Assembly (NCBI GenBank): GCA_963814985.1
Contig: CAWFFV010000047.1
Location: forward strand, 1-64,000
Direction: 5' to 3'
DNA from: CAWFFV01 sp963814985
Lineage (GTDB): Bacteria > Chloroflexota > Ktedonobacteria > Ktedonobacterales > Ktedonobacteraceae
DNA: 64,000 bases
The translations under genes and the position numbers were made by a program. This document shows, piece by piece, positions 39,993-51,327 of this stretch. The notes under the pieces are model-generated. The model had not been told where the DNA came from. It worked only from the letters and a program-made list of their open reading frames with translations, and did not search any database. How positions within the stretch are numbered: position 1 is the stretch's first letter; each line of letters opens with the position of its first letter.

Positions 39993-41622
39993 TTCTATCT
40001 TAAACGAGTTACAAACAACAGAGGACCCAATAGAGAAAGCAGCCATTGCTGCTGAGCATGTTTTCAGTTTACTTCCTCAACAAACGGCTTTCATGGCTCG
40101 GCAGTGTGTCATTCTCCATTGGTTTGACCAATCGCTCTTGCAAGAGATGTCGAACGCATCACAAGATGGAGACCAGCCAGCGGAGATTTATAGGCAGATC
40201 ATTAGTTTACCCTTTATAGAAGTGCTGGAGTGGGGAGCCTCGTTTCATGATATAACACGTGAAGGTCTCTTGAAGCGTTATGCTGTTTCCCGTCTCGAAC
40301 TACTCGTTCATTCAGCACAGTTGGCCGCATCTATCTATCTATCACGCGATACCTATGGAATTGCAGCGGCTGAGGCATTCTTTTGCTATCTCGTGGCAGG
40401 AGATTCTACGGCAGCTTTGGAACTTTTGGAAGCACTCTTAAAAGAAGCTCTACATCGTGAAGATTGGCAATATATTAACTGTTTGAAACAGCTTCAAGAC
40501 GAAGCTGAAAAACTTCCCTTTGTAAAACCACTAATTCTGGCTGAGTATCACTGGCTGGCACGGGGTCTGGCTCATAGAGCCCAAAATAAGTTAGAGAATG
40601 CTATTATTGACTACAGCAAAGCTATTAGTAGTAATTCTGCTAATGCACTTACTTATAAACTGCGAGGTGCTACTCACGCTGAGCTAGAGAAATATGAGGA
40701 TGCGCTTGCAGACTATGAAAGAGCTCTCGAAATGGAGCCTACTGCAGAGGTATATATAAATCTTGGCGCTATTTACTTCAAACAAGGAGTCTATACAAAA
40801 TCCGTTTTATTTTTTACGGATGCAACTTCACTTGATCCCAATAAGGCAATGGATTGCTATAATTTGGGGATAGCTCTCTATAAACTCAATCAGTATGAAG
40901 AAGCCCTATCTGTCTATGAAAACGCGCTTCTATACATAACTGATAATCCTGCCATCTATAACGATCAAGGACTTGTTTTAGATAAACTCAAGAAATATGA
41001 GGATGCTCTTACTGCTTATAAACAAGCGTTGTATCTTGATCCAAACCATGCTATTGCCCACTACAATAGTGGGATTGCATTCTTCAAGCTGGGTCGATAT
41101 AAACTGGCTCTTGAAGCCTATGAAAAGGCATTGCAATTCAATTCCGAATATGCATTGGCCTATCATAATAAGGGAATGGCGCTTTATAAGCTTAACCGGT
41201 TTGAAGAAGCCTTGATTGCATACGATAAGGCGCTCTCCCTCAATCCTAATCTCTCTTTCGCCTACAATGACAAAGGAGTTGTGCTTGACAAGTTTGGCCA
41301 ATATGAAGAAGCCTTAGCAATGTATGAAGAAGCTTTGCGCTTGGATCTCCAATATGTCGTCGCTCATAATAATAGAGGTGTAGCGCTCCATAAACTCGGT
41401 CGATATGCAGAAGCTTTGGCTGCGTATGCAGAAGCTTTGCGCTTGGATCCTCAATATGTCATCGCTCATAATAATAGAGGTGTAGTGCTCCATAAACTCG
41501 GCCGGTATGCAGAAGCTTTGGCTGCTTATGAAGAAGCTTTACGTCTTGATTTTACGTACACTCTGGCACGCGATAATCGTTTTCTGACCAAGAAATACCT
41601 AGAATTTAGCCACATATTCTAA
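39985..41622 (+). CDS. TPR-repeat protein, partner of the ATPase
   Basis: The ATG at 39985 was chosen because CAGGGAG lies 8 bases upstream; a TTG at 39967 would add six residues. The product has 545 residues. Residues 1-190 are helical without clear repeats and include a His/Trp-rich part (CVILHWFDQSLLQE). From about residue 195 roughly ten TPR units follow (pattern AxxxYxxAL...DP, 34 residues each). The last two units are almost identical in DNA. It is a cytoplasmic protein-binding scaffold. The partner is most likely the ATPase encoded just upstream. Confidence 0.75.
   Translation: MNNSILNELQTTEDPIEKAAIAAEHVFSLLPQQTAFMARQCVILHWFDQSLLQEMSNASQDGDQPAEIYRQIISLPFIEVLEWGASFHDITREGLLKRYAVSRLELLVHSAQLAASIYLSRDTYGIAAAEAFFCYLVAGDSTAALELLEALLKEALHREDWQYINCLKQLQDEAEKLPFVKPLILAEYHWLARGLAHRAQNKLENAIIDYSKAISSNSANALTYKLRGATHAELEKYEDALADYERALEMEPTAEVYINLGAIYFKQGVYTKSVLFFTDATSLDPNKAMDCYNLGIALYKLNQYEEALSVYENALLYITDNPAIYNDQGLVLDKLKKYEDALTAYKQALYLDPNHAIAHYNSGIAFFKLGRYKLALEAYEKALQFNSEYALAYHNKGMALYKLNRFEEALIAYDKALSLNPNLSFAYNDKGVVLDKFGQYEEALAMYEEALRLDLQYVVAHNNRGVALHKLGRYAEALAAYAEALRLDPQYVIAHNNRGVVLHKLGRYAEALAAYEEALRLDFTYTLARDNRFLTKKYLEFSHIF
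41329..41532 (+). repeat. 102-bp tandem duplication of a TPR unit
   Basis: 41329-41430 and 41431-41532 match except at scattered positions, and a third, more diverged copy begins at 41533. The 102-base period is exactly one 34-residue TPR. This signals recent growth of the repeat array. Confidence 0.75.
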
Positions 41623-41694
41623 ATCCACAGTTGCGCAATGAGATGGGTGAAATCAGAATGGTACGCACGAAGAAGAAAGCCAGCCGAAGGCTCG

Positions 41695-42123
41695 TCAAGC
41701 TTCCAGGGATACTTGATGCACGGTAGAGATGCGTTCATAGCTGTAGCGCTGCTGAAAGAAACCGCGAAAGTGGGCCAGATGCAAGGCAATTTTCTGCGCG
41801 ATCTCGCGGGATCGAACACCTTCGATGACCAGGTCGAGGTAGATGTCGACCCAGATGGATAACTCATCCTCCAGTGAGGCGAGCAGGCTGGTGAGAGCCT
41901 GCGCTCTCTTTCGGGAACCGATCTGGTCAAGATGAATGAGATCAGCGGCTCTCTGTTCGCTCGTGTCTCCCTCGGAACTCTTCAGGTTTGGTACCCGGAA
42001 GATCTCTTCCAGGTACCCTTTCGATCTTCTCTCACCCACTATACCACATCTCCGAATCATCACATTATCGGGAGAGCCTCTATGACAGAAAACAATACAT
42101 ATAGCGACATAGCCATTGATCAA
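41695..42123 (-). pseudogene. N-terminal fragment of a tyrosine recombinase
   Basis: The minus-strand frame shows WVDIYLDLVIEGVRSREIAQ and HLAHFRGFFQQRYSYERIST, a helical bundle like the SAM-like core-binding domain of phage-type integrases. It stops near 41695 (SLEA). The catalytic domain with its Arg-His-Arg-Tyr residues is absent. It marks an old integration end downstream of the TPR gene. The start is uncertain. Confidence 0.35.
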
Positions 42124-43348
42124 TGAGCGTCTATCAGAACTATGTTCAAGTGCACAATATTAGGCTTTCTTACGTTTCAATTACAATATTTATTGGAAAC
42201 ACTGTTGACAAATACTCTGTTATTTGTTACTGTGGAACTCACTGTATGATCGTTATGCCAGGGACCCGATCCCCTTGAGGGGATGAGTTTGTGGAGATGG
42301 GATGGTTTCTGTTCGTCTTCTCCGCAGTCCCACCTGACCAGAATCAGCCACCAGTTGAAAGGCTGACGGGGCGACGTTATCAGAGAGTGCTCAAGTTCCT
42401 ACCCGCGCGTACTCGGCCAGCGTGCTGCTCTAGAATTTGTGGGTTAAACAGGTGTACGAGGGTGAAGCCAGTGCCTACAAGATTAGCCGGTCTGATAACC
42501 TTGTCGAGGCCACCATTACTGGGCAACCGGTGTGGGTTTGGGCGTTCCCAACCAAAAACGCTCCCGCCTGCGGGCGGCTTTCTTTCCTTCCTTCCTCCTT
42601 CATGCCTTCAGGCTGAGGGAGGAAAGGCGTTTTATGGAAGCTCAAACAAAGTGAACTACCACTGAGCTAAAGACTCAGTGGCTTCTACGGAAGTCACCGT
42701 TTTTCGTCCAGTAGCTTCGTGAGAAGCTTGAGTTCACCAGACTCAGCCCCAGAAATGGGAGCTACGTTCGATTGGTCATGACACCAGCGGTTGACGCATC
42801 AGACCGCTGCTCTGTCACGTGGGTTTAAGTAGGCTTGAGGGAAGGGCCGGTGATTCACGTGCAAAAAGCCTTTTGAACATTGTCGAGATGAGGTCGGACT
42901 CTCTTCGTGGTTACAGCGGAGAGATACGCATCACCTGCGCAAGCAGAGTTTTTTGGGTCAATGGGTCTGCTCTTCTCCTGATCGGCCAAGAGGAGGCCCG
43001 GCGAGAAAACCACGAAGTCTTCAGCTTCGTGGTTTTCTCGCCGCCGTTCTATAAATGCTTATGAACGAAGGGACTCACGTCACTCAGTGAGAAATATCGT
43101 TGATTACAATTGTAGAAGATCTCTGCTATCGATTATCATAGTGGTCTTCCTTTCGGCTCATACGCACTTGAATGTCATAGAGCGAAAGCCAGGCTTGGGA
43201 TTCAAAGCCATACCGGCTTTTTCCCCTTATCGGACCTATCCTAAAGACATCTGCGCTCAAGGGCTATCTACAGAGCCTTCTCAAACAAAGGCTGTCTGCT
43301 GCCCTCCTTAATAAACGATGATGTATTTCTAACGAGGAGACCCTTGTT
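42124..43348. other. Long non-coding region with strong hairpins upstream of the DISARM operon
   Basis: No ORF here looks coding. The stretch 42255-42290 has GATCCCCTTGAGGGGATGAG, like the reverse of the TnpB right end at 16108-16123. 42594-42622 has a stem with arms CCTCCTTC and GAGGGAGG around GCCTTCAGGC-like DNA, again like an IS605-type end. 42657-42682 forms CCACTGAG...CTCAGTGG. 42790-42816 forms CAGCGGT...ACCGCTG. The strongest hairpin is at 42999-43043. The region may hold relic transposon ends, a structured RNA or both. The promoter of the DISARM operon should lie at its end but is not obvious. Confidence 0.4.
42999..43043. repeat. Perfect 19-bp hairpin with 7-base loop
   Basis: The arm 42999-43017 (starts CGGCGAGAAAACC) is the exact reverse complement of 43025-43043. 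No T-run follows, so it is not a standard terminator. It lies about 305 bases before drmD. Confidence 0.85.
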
Positions 43349-46300
43349 GTGAGCTTTATTCTGAACATTCCTGAGCCGGGGCAGTTGGTAGACGTCCGGC
43401 AGCGTCGTTATGTGGTGACTGATGTTTCCCAGGGAACAGTCTCTTCTGATCTTCTCAAATCTATGCAACCCCAGCACCTGATCTCACTCGCTTCGGTGGA
43501 GGATGACGACCCTGGCGAAGAGTTGCAGGTCATCTGGGAGGTAGAGCCAGGAGTCAAGGTGACCGAAAGGAATGCACTTCCTGCTCCGGTTGGCTTCGAT
43601 GCTCCAGAACGGTTGGATACATTCCTTCATGCGGTCCGTTGGGGAGCTGTTTCCAGCGCAGACATCAAGTCTTTACAAGCTCCCTTCCGTAGCGGCATTG
43701 AGATAGAAGACTATCAGCTTGATCCGGTTGTGCGAGCCATCCAGATGCCTCGCGCTAATTTGCTGATCGCCGATGATGTCGGCCTGGGCAAGACCATTGA
43801 AGCCGGGCTGGTTTGTCAGGAACTGCTTATTCGCCACCGCGCTCGCAAGATACTAATTATCTGCCCCGCTGCATTGCAGATGCAGTGGCGTGATCAGATG
43901 CGCGACAAGTTCGGTCTGGAATTTCGCATCGTCGATAGCACACTTTTGAAAGATTTGCGTCGACAGCGTGGGTTACATGTCAATCCCTGGACTCACTTTC
44001 CTCGCCTCATCACCTCGATTGACTTTCTCAAACGCGAGCGTCCGCTGCGCCTCTTCAGCGAGGTGTTGCCTCCCAGCGGTGAACCAACGTACCCACGCAA
44101 ATTTGACCTGCTTATCGTCGATGAGGCCCATAATATTGCACCCTCTGGAAGAGGTCAGTACGCCACGGACTCGCAGCGCACATTGGCCCTGCGCCGCCTC
44201 ACTCCCCACTTTGAGCACAAACTGTTTCTCTCGGCAACACCTCATAATGGCTACTCTGAGAGCTTTACTGCGCTGCTGGAATTGCTAGACAATCAGCGTT
44301 TCGCCAGAGGCGTGAAGGTCAATCGTGAACAACTGCAAGCGGTAATGATCCGCCGCCTCAAATCTGAACTGCCACCACGCTGGGATGGTACACCACGTTT
44401 CCCCAAACGTGTATTGAACCCCATCGAAGTGAATTATAGTGCGCAAGAGCGCGAGATGCATGCTCTTTTGCAGGCGTATACACACTCCCGTCTGGTGAAA
44501 GCTTCTGACGAAGTGGAGAAGTACGCGACCGAGTTTGTCCTGAAGCTGCTCAAGAAACGCCTCTTTTCCTCTCCGGAGGCCTTTGCCACTACACTGCGAC
44601 AGCATGAGAACTCACTGACCAATGCCCGAAGACGTAACACATCAGCCTTTAAAGCGAATATTGGTATCTTGCGTCGCCAGGTAGAGCAGGCCGAGGAAGA
44701 GACTGACAACGACGATGAGCTAGAAGAGGCCAACGCCGTTGCCCTGGAAGCCGCCGCGCCGCTTTTCCGCGAACCAAATCCCGAAGAAAAGCAATTGCTT
44801 GTTCAAATGCGCAACTGGGCCGCACTAGCCCGCACTCATGCTGATAACAAAGCTGCCGAACTCATCTCCTGGCTGCATCGCACGATGAAAGCTGGGGGCA
44901 CATGGTCAACAGAGCGCGTCATCATTTTTACGGAATATCGTGCCACTCAGAAGTGGTTGCATGATCTTCTGGAACGTGAGGGCCTGGCCGAATCGGAACG
45001 CTTGCTCACTTTGTATGGGGGCATGAAAATCGAAGATCGCGAAAGAATCAAAGCCGCTTTCCAGGCTGACCCTCGCGAGTCGAAAGTTCGTATCTTGCTA
45101 GCAACCGACGCCGCTTCCGAGGGGATTGACCTGCAAAACCATTGCAGCCATCTCATTCATTACGAGATACCCTGGAATCCCAATCGCCTGGAACAGCGCA
45201 ACGGGCGTATTGATCGACATGGCCAGAGCGCTTCCGCAGTCAACATCTATCACTTTGTTAGCAGCAAATTCCATAATGCTCCGATTGGGGAAGACCTGCA
45301 TGTTGGGGAGTTGGATGATGACCTGGAATTTTTGATGCGAGCAGTGCGCAAGGTTGAGTCCATTCGCGAGGATCTGGGTAAGGTTGGTCCGGTGATCGCC
45401 GAACAGGTAGAGGATGCTATGCTTGGGCGCAGGCGGCGACTGGAAACTCGTGTTGCCGAGGAAAAGGCTGCCCCTCTACGCAGCTTGTTGAAATTCGAGC
45501 GTAAGCTGAAGGAGCAGATAGCCAGACTGCACGACCAGCTTCAAGAAAGCAAATATGCACTTCATCTGACGCCGGAGCATGTGCAGGCAGTTGTTGAGAC
45601 TGCTTTGGAACTGGCTGAGCAACCACCGCTTACGCGCATGACATTGAAAGACCCCAATGGCAAAAACTCAGACATTGAAGTGTTCGCTGTTCCTGCGTTG
45701 CGTGGAAGCTGGGCAGCTTGCAAAGAGGGCCTGGAGCATCCTTTTACACACCTTGAACGGCCCATTGTGTTTGACTACGATACTGTCAAAGAACGGGATG
45801 ATGTCGTATTGACTCATCTCAACCACCGTCTGGTCGCTATGTCACAGCGATTGCTACGTGCTGAAATCTGGTCGCCCGATAGCCAGCGCAAACTCTATCG
45901 GGTGACGGCGCGGGTAGTACCCAATGTCGTATTGGATACCCCTGCTGTCATCGCACACGGTCGGTTGCTGCTCCTAGGCGGCGATAATCAACGTTTGCAC
46001 GAAGAACTGATCACTGCGGGTGGCTACCTGCGGGAAGGGCGTTTCGCCCGCATGAACGTCGGACAGGTCCAGCAAGCATTGGAGGCCGCGCGGCCTGAGG
46101 CTGTCTCGTTACAGATGCAACAACGTTTGCGAGAACTTTGGCCAACTCATAGTGAGGCTCTGCTACAATCCCTTGAGGCTCGCATGCGTGAGCGCACGAA
46201 TGGTCTACAAAAATTTCTGACGGAACGAGCTGAGAAAGAGATGAGCGATATCACCACCATCCTGACCGAATTGCGCAACACGATCCTGGCCGAATTGCGT

Positions 46301-46516
46301 CAGCCTGGGGTGGTACAGTTGCAACTGGCAGGCTTTAGCACCGTAGAGCAAGAACAATTCGAACGCAATATGTCAGCGCTTACAGAACGTGTTGAACAGA
46401 TTGACAGCGAAATTGAGAAGGAACGAGCACATATCCGCAAGCGTTTTGCCGATCCGCAGCCACGCCTCTTTCCTGTCGCGGTGACCTATCTTGTACCAGA
46501 GCGCATAGCACGTTAG
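43349..46516 (+). CDS. drmD: DrmD: SNF2-family helicase of class 1 DISARM
   Basis: The protein has 1055 residues and the gene is intact. The GTG at 43349 follows CGAGGAGA. After an N-terminal domain of about 120 residues comes the SNF2 core. Walker A is DDVGLGKTIEAG at about residue 142 and the Asp-Glu-Ala-His box VDEAHNIAP near 256. Motif III is LSATPHNG near 295. Motifs V and VI are ATDAASEGIDLQ and RNGRIDRHGQ near 620. The C-terminal 350 residues are helical. In DISARM, DrmD is the SNF2-like ATPase that defines class 1 together with DrmMI. It opens the gene run here and sits 16 bases before drmMI, so the two are probably one transcript. The length suits the family. Confidence 0.88.
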   Translation: MSFILNIPEPGQLVDVRQRRYVVTDVSQGTVSSDLLKSMQPQHLISLASVEDDDPGEELQVIWEVEPGVKVTERNALPAPVGFDAPERLDTFLHAVRWGAVSSADIKSLQAPFRSGIEIEDYQLDPVVRAIQMPRANLLIADDVGLGKTIEAGLVCQELLIRHRARKILIICPAALQMQWRDQMRDKFGLEFRIVDSTLLKDLRRQRGLHVNPWTHFPRLITSIDFLKRERPLRLFSEVLPPSGEPTYPRKFDLLIVDEAHNIAPSGRGQYATDSQRTLALRRLTPHFEHKLFLSATPHNGYSESFTALLELLDNQRFARGVKVNREQLQAVMIRRLKSELPPRWDGTPRFPKRVLNPIEVNYSAQEREMHALLQAYTHSRLVKASDEVEKYATEFVLKLLKKRLFSSPEAFATTLRQHENSLTNARRRNTSAFKANIGILRRQVEQAEEETDNDDELEEANAVALEAAAPLFREPNPEEKQLLVQMRNWAALARTHADNKAAELISWLHRTMKAGGTWSTERVIIFTEYRATQKWLHDLLEREGLAESERLLTLYGGMKIEDRERIKAAFQADPRESKVRILLATDAASEGIDLQNHCSHLIHYEIPWNPNRLEQRNGRIDRHGQSASAVNIYHFVSSKFHNAPIGEDLHVGELDDDLEFLMRAVRKVESIREDLGKVGPVIAEQVEDAMLGRRRRLETRVAEEKAAPLRSLLKFERKLKEQIARLHDQLQESKYALHLTPEHVQAVVETALELAEQPPLTRMTLKDPNGKNSDIEVFAVPALRGSWAACKEGLEHPFTHLERPIVFDYDTVKERDDVVLTHLNHRLVAMSQRLLRAEIWSPDSQRKLYRVTARVVPNVVLDTPAVIAHGRLLLLGGDNQRLHEELITAGGYLREGRFARMNVGQVQQALEAARPEAVSLQMQQRLRELWPTHSEALLQSLEARMRERTNGLQKFLTERAEKEMSDITTILTELRNTILAELRQPGVVQLQLAGFSTVEQEQFERNMSALTERVEQIDSEIEKERAHIRKRFADPQPRLFPVAVTYLVPERIAR

Positions 46517-46532
46517 AAAGGAACCATTTATC

Positions 46533-49500
46533 ATGTCTATCGCTCGTCAACACGCCGAATGGCTGTCGCTTATCGAGGTCTCCGGCCCATTTCTCACGAT
46601 GCCGGTGCTGCTGAATGTCTTTCCCCAGGGCTTGGAAAAGGATGAACAGGAGTCAGAACTGCGGCGTATCCTGCGCATGGCCTATGATGAATGGGCTGAT
46701 AACCAGTCAGGAGTGCGCCCAGATCCTGCAATTCATCTTGAGTGGCTACGCTTTACGCTGGCAAACGTGCTGGAGATGCCACGAGAGGTGCTGGTCGAAG
46801 GGCAGGCATTGCCGCCAGGACTCTCGGGCATATATGCCGGAACATGCTGAAACGCTGCTCCCGGATGTAGCACTGATCTCGCCTGATAATCACCAACCTC
46901 GCCTACTTATCAAGCTATATCCGGCAGGGCAGGATCTGGACAAATCCATTGCCGGTTTGCACTGGAAAGCCTCGCCAGCCACCCGCATGATGGAACTCTT
47001 ACGCCATACAGGGGTGCGTTTGGGACTGGTGACCAATGGTGAGCGTTGGATGCTCGTTGACGCACCGGCCAATGAGACGACAGGCTTTGCTTCCTGGTAC
47101 GCAGCCCTCTGGCTTGAAGAGTCGATCACGCTGCGAGCATTTCGCAGCTTATTAGGTGTGTGGCGCTTCTTTGGCGTGCCGGATGACGAAACGCTTGAAG
47201 CAATGCTCACTAAAAGTGCCAGCAACCAGCAGGAAGTCACTGATCAGTTAGGCTACCAGGTACGCCGGGCAGTCGAAATGCTGGTGCAGTCGCTCGATAG
47301 CATCGACAAAGATCGGAATCGCAAACTGCTCAACAATGTGTCAGAAACAGATCTCTATGAAGCAGCCCTGACTGTCATGATGCGGCTCGTTTTCCTTCTG
47401 TCTGCTGAGGAGCGTGGTCTCTTGCTGCTCGGCGAACTGCTCTATGACCGTAATTACGCGATCTCCACCCTTCAGGCCATCTTACGTGATCAGGCCGAAC
47501 TCTCCGGTGAGGAAGTATTGGAGCGGCGTCACGATGCGTGGAGTCGCCTGCTCGCTATCTTTCGTGTTGTCTATAGTGGTATTGAATATCAAGATATGCG
47601 CCTTCCAGCTTATGGAGGTCACCTTTTCGACCCAGATCGTTATCCGTTCTTAGAGGGGCGTGCTCTTGGCACCTCCTGGCGCGATACGATGGCTGAACCC
47701 CTGGCAATCAATAACCGTACGGTGTTACATCTGCTAGAAGCGTTGCAATTTCTCCAGGTCAAAGTGCCGGGCGGCGGTCCAACCGAGCAGCGGCGTCTCT
47801 CGTTTCGCGCCCTGGATATTGAGCAGATAGGCCACGTCTATGAGGGTCTGCTTGATCATACTGCCCGCCGCACCAAGATACCTATGCTAGGTCTGTTCGG
47901 ATCAATAACCAACGAAAGCGAAGTGGCACTGGATACCTTAGAGGAACTGGCCGCGAAAAGCGAGCAAGCGCTCTCAACATTTCTAGAAGAGAAAACAGGT
48001 CGCACGCTCAACGCCATCAAGAATGCACTGACTATCTCACCCATGCCCAAACGCTTCAACCGTGCGGATTTGATGGCTGCCTGTGATAACGACCCGGCAT
48101 TATTTGAGCGCGTCTTGCCTTTCGCTGGACTCCTGCGTACGGATACGTTCGACAAACCCGTCGTCATCACCACGAACTCGGTCTATGTCACGCAAGGAAG
48201 TGATCGCCGCACGACAGGCACCCACTATACGCCACGTAGCCTGACCGAACCAATTGTGCAGCACACCCTCGATCCGCTGGTCTATATCGGGCCGGCAGAG
48301 GGCAAGCCGCAGGAAGAGTGGCAACTGCGCCGGGCGGTAGAGATCCTTGATCTGAAGGTCTGCGATATGGCGATGGGATCGGGCGCGTTCCTGGTGCAGG
48401 TCTGCCGCTACCTCGCCGAAAAGCTGGTGGAGGCATGGGAAAATGCTGAGCAGGCGCTACCCGGCAAGCCGCAAATCACGCCCGAAGGTCTGCCCTCAAC
48501 AGGAGCATTGCACGAAACCTTACTGCCCAGAGACTCAGACGAACGCCTTGCCATCGCTATGCGGTTGGTCAGTGAACGCTGCATCTACGGCGTAGATAAA
48601 AATCCGCTCGCTGTCGAGATGGCCAAGCTCTCACTCTGGCTCATCACACTCAACAAGAACCGACCTTTTACCTTCCTCGATCATGCCCTACGTTGCGGCG
48701 ATTCGCTGCTCGGCGTCAACCTGCGCCAACTGACGACGTGGTCAATGGACAATATTCGGGATACTAACAAACCCCGTCAGATGATCTGGTTTGAACCCGC
48801 CATCACTCGTGCCCTCGATACCGCCCTCAAATTGCGTCGGCAGATCAGTGCTATACAGGAAATTGATGTACACGATATCGAAGTCAAAGCTCGCCTCTTA
48901 GCCGAAGCTGAAGAGGCTATGAAACTGGTCAATCTGGGAGCAGACCTGCTCATCGCCACTGCTTTGAGCGACACCAAACGCAGAGACCTGCTTGAGGGTA
49001 CTATCCATGTTCGCTACACGGTGCTAGTCGGAGCCTTTGAGGATGCCCGTCGCGAGAAGTTTACTGAAGCACAGCAGGAAAAGCTCAGACAGGATTTTAC
49101 GGCAATGAGTGAGGAGATTGAGGAACTATTGAATGGACGGCATCCTTTTCATTGGCCACTTGAATTTCCAGAGGTGTTTGTGAGTGATTTGGAAGAGGAG
49201 AGAGGGTTTTCTGCGATTGTGGGGAATCCACCATTTCAGGGCGGAGGCAAGATTACAGCAGCATTGGGAACTGATTACCGTGATTATCTAGTAGAATATC
49301 TGGCATTAGGCAAACGTGGTATCGTCGATCTATGCGCGTACTTTTTCTTACGCACGCTAAGCTTGGTAAGAAGAGAAGGCATGTGTGCATTACTGGCAAC
49401 AAACACCATTGCGCAAGGTGATACCCGTGAAGTTGGCCTTGATCAGATTATTGCTTCTGATTGGTCAATTCCTCGTGCTATTCCGAGCCGGAAGTGGCCT

Positions 49501-50682
49501 GGTGAGGCAGGCCTGGAAGTGGCACATATCTGGCTTAGAGCGGGACAATGGGACGGACTATATGTATTGAATGATGTAGTTGTCGAAGATATCACTGCTT
49601 TTTTATCTCCACAAGGCAAAGTACTGGGGAAACCATATATACTTGTAGCCAATGAAAATAAGTCTTTTATAGGTTCTTTCGTCCAGGGAATGGGTTTTGT
49701 TTTAGAACCCGAAGTAGCACAGGCACTTATAGTAAACGATACCCGTAATAAAGACATACTCTTTCCCTACCTAAATGGTGAGGATTTAAACTCTCGACAC
49801 GATCAATCACCAAGCCGTTGGGTAATTAATTTTCGCGATTGGTCTCTAGAAAAAGCCGCAACATATCCCGACAGCTTTCAGATTGTGGAAGAGAAAGTGA
49901 AACCGGAAAGATCATTGAATAATGACAAGAACCTTCGTGAACGATGGTGGCTTTATAAACGACCAACAGTGGCACTCTACTCTACAATTACCGGTATGGA
50001 ACGGGTGTTAGTTGTTCCCAGAGTATCAAAATACATGATTTGTGCCTGGGAGCCTAGAGGGATAATATATTCAGATGCCACCTGTATCATTGCCTCCGAA
50101 TCTGACGCCACTTTCACCTTCATTCAATGTACATTCCACGGTTATTGGGCAAGAGCTAATGGTTCTAGCCTTAGAAATGATCAGCGCTATACACCTACCG
50201 ATTGTTTCGAAACCTTCCCTTTCCCAACAAGTACAAACAATCTCAACGACATCGGCGAACGCTACCACATCCACCGTCAATCCATCATGCTCACACAGCA
50301 GGAAGGGCTCACCAAAACGTACAACCGTTTCCACAATTCCGACGAGCACGCATCCGATATCGTCAAGTTGCGCGAATTGCATAAAGAGATGGATGAGGCT
50401 GTGGCACACGCGTATGGGTGGGATGACCTGAAGTTGGAGCATGGTTTTCATGAGACGAAGCAGGGGTTGCGGTACACGATCAGCGAGGAGGCGAGGAGAG
50501 AGGTGTTGGACAGATTGTTGAAACTGAATCATGAGCGCTATGCGGAGGAGGTGGCGCTGGGGCTGCATGAGAAGGGGGCGAAGAAGGGGAAGGGGAAACA
50601 AGTGAGTAAGGGAAGCAAAGATCATGGTACTAAGAAAGACGAAGATAGAGCAAGGCATCAAACCATGCTGTTATTTGAGTAG
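46533..50682 (+). pseudogene. drmMI: DrmMI: N6-adenine DNA methylase of class 1 DISARM, one frameshift
   Basis: The ATG at 46533 after AGAAAGGAACC starts a frame of 105 residues that breaks near 46820-46830 (GGG run). The rest (to 50682) is continuous, so the repaired product is about 1380 residues. SAM-binding motif I is CDMAMGSGAFLVQVCR at about residue 610, and the catalytic adenine-methylase motif GNPPFQGG is near 897. The layout, with a large N-terminal region, a split MTase and a C-terminal target-recognition region, is that of Eco57I/Pgl-X-like enzymes. In DISARM the methylase marks self DNA. The tail is very Lys-rich (KKGKGKQVSKGSK). An internal start could still yield most of the protein, but the N-terminus would be missing. 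Confidence 0.85.
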
Positions 50683-50719
50683 AGTAGTATAAGAGTGTTC
50701 TAAAATATGGGAAAAGATC

Positions 50720-51301
50720 ATGAGAGAGAATAATCCCACTAATGTATTTATCGCCTTTGAGATGCTGCTAGAAGAGATCGAGACAGAAATTGATCTCACG
50801 AATAACGTTGGAATCAGAGCTATCGAAGAACGCGACTATGAAGGTGCGAACGAAGCAATTGGGCGCTCCACCCAGACCACTATGCTACGGGATAAACTCG
50901 TAGCACTTCGCAAGGAATGGGAAAAGCTTACCGCTTCTCAGCAAAACCAGGAAGAAGAGACGATACATGCTGAGCGGCACAACGCAGGACGATTACAAAG
51001 GGGGCTTCGCACACCGGAATCAGCCTACTACCAATCCATCTTGAAGGCACTTCGCGATGCAGGTGGCAAAGGGAGAGTGAACGATATGCTTGAAAAGGTT
51101 GAGCATTCGATGAAAGAGATCTTGAAGAAAGTTGACTATCAGCCGCTTGCCTCTGACCCGGAAATGCCGCGCTGGCGCAATACAGCGCAATGGGCACGCA
51201 ATTCCATGGTCAAAGAAGGTCTTCTGAAATTGGATTCTCCAAGAGGAATATGGGAAATAACCGATGCAGGGCGCAAGGCTCTTGTAAAAGAAACCGACTA
51301 A
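50720..51301 (+). CDS. Stand-alone Mrr N-terminal-domain (winged-helix) protein
   Basis: The protein has 193 residues and the gene is intact. Residues 1-90 are helical and acidic. Residues 95-190 match the winged-helix domain found at the front of Mrr restriction enzymes (PESAYYQSILKALRDAGGKG, DYQPLASDPEMPRWRN, then ARNSMVKEGLLKLDSPRGIW). There is no nuclease domain. Such domains bind DNA. It sits 37 bases after drmMI and 26 before the DUF262 gene, inside the DISARM run. Recruiting another protein to DNA or regulating the operon are plausible roles. Neither is shown. Confidence 0.75.
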   Translation: MRENNPTNVFIAFEMLLEEIETEIDLTNNVGIRAIEERDYEGANEAIGRSTQTTMLRDKLVALRKEWEKLTASQQNQEEETIHAERHNAGRLQRGLRTPESAYYQSILKALRDAGGKGRVNDMLEKVEHSMKEILKKVDYQPLASDPEMPRWRNTAQWARNSMVKEGLLKLDSPRGIWEITDAGRKALVKETD

Positions 51302-51327
51302 AAAATTCGTAAAGGGGAATATATACA

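Noticed and set aside
41329..41532. CRISPR-like repeat
   Set aside because: The units are contiguous and coding, with a 102-base period equal to one TPR; there are no spacers.
42236..42660. A possible riboswitch or tRNA-like structure in the region before drmD
   Set aside because: No cloverleaf or known riboswitch core could be traced. Similarity to IS605-type ends explains the hairpins better.
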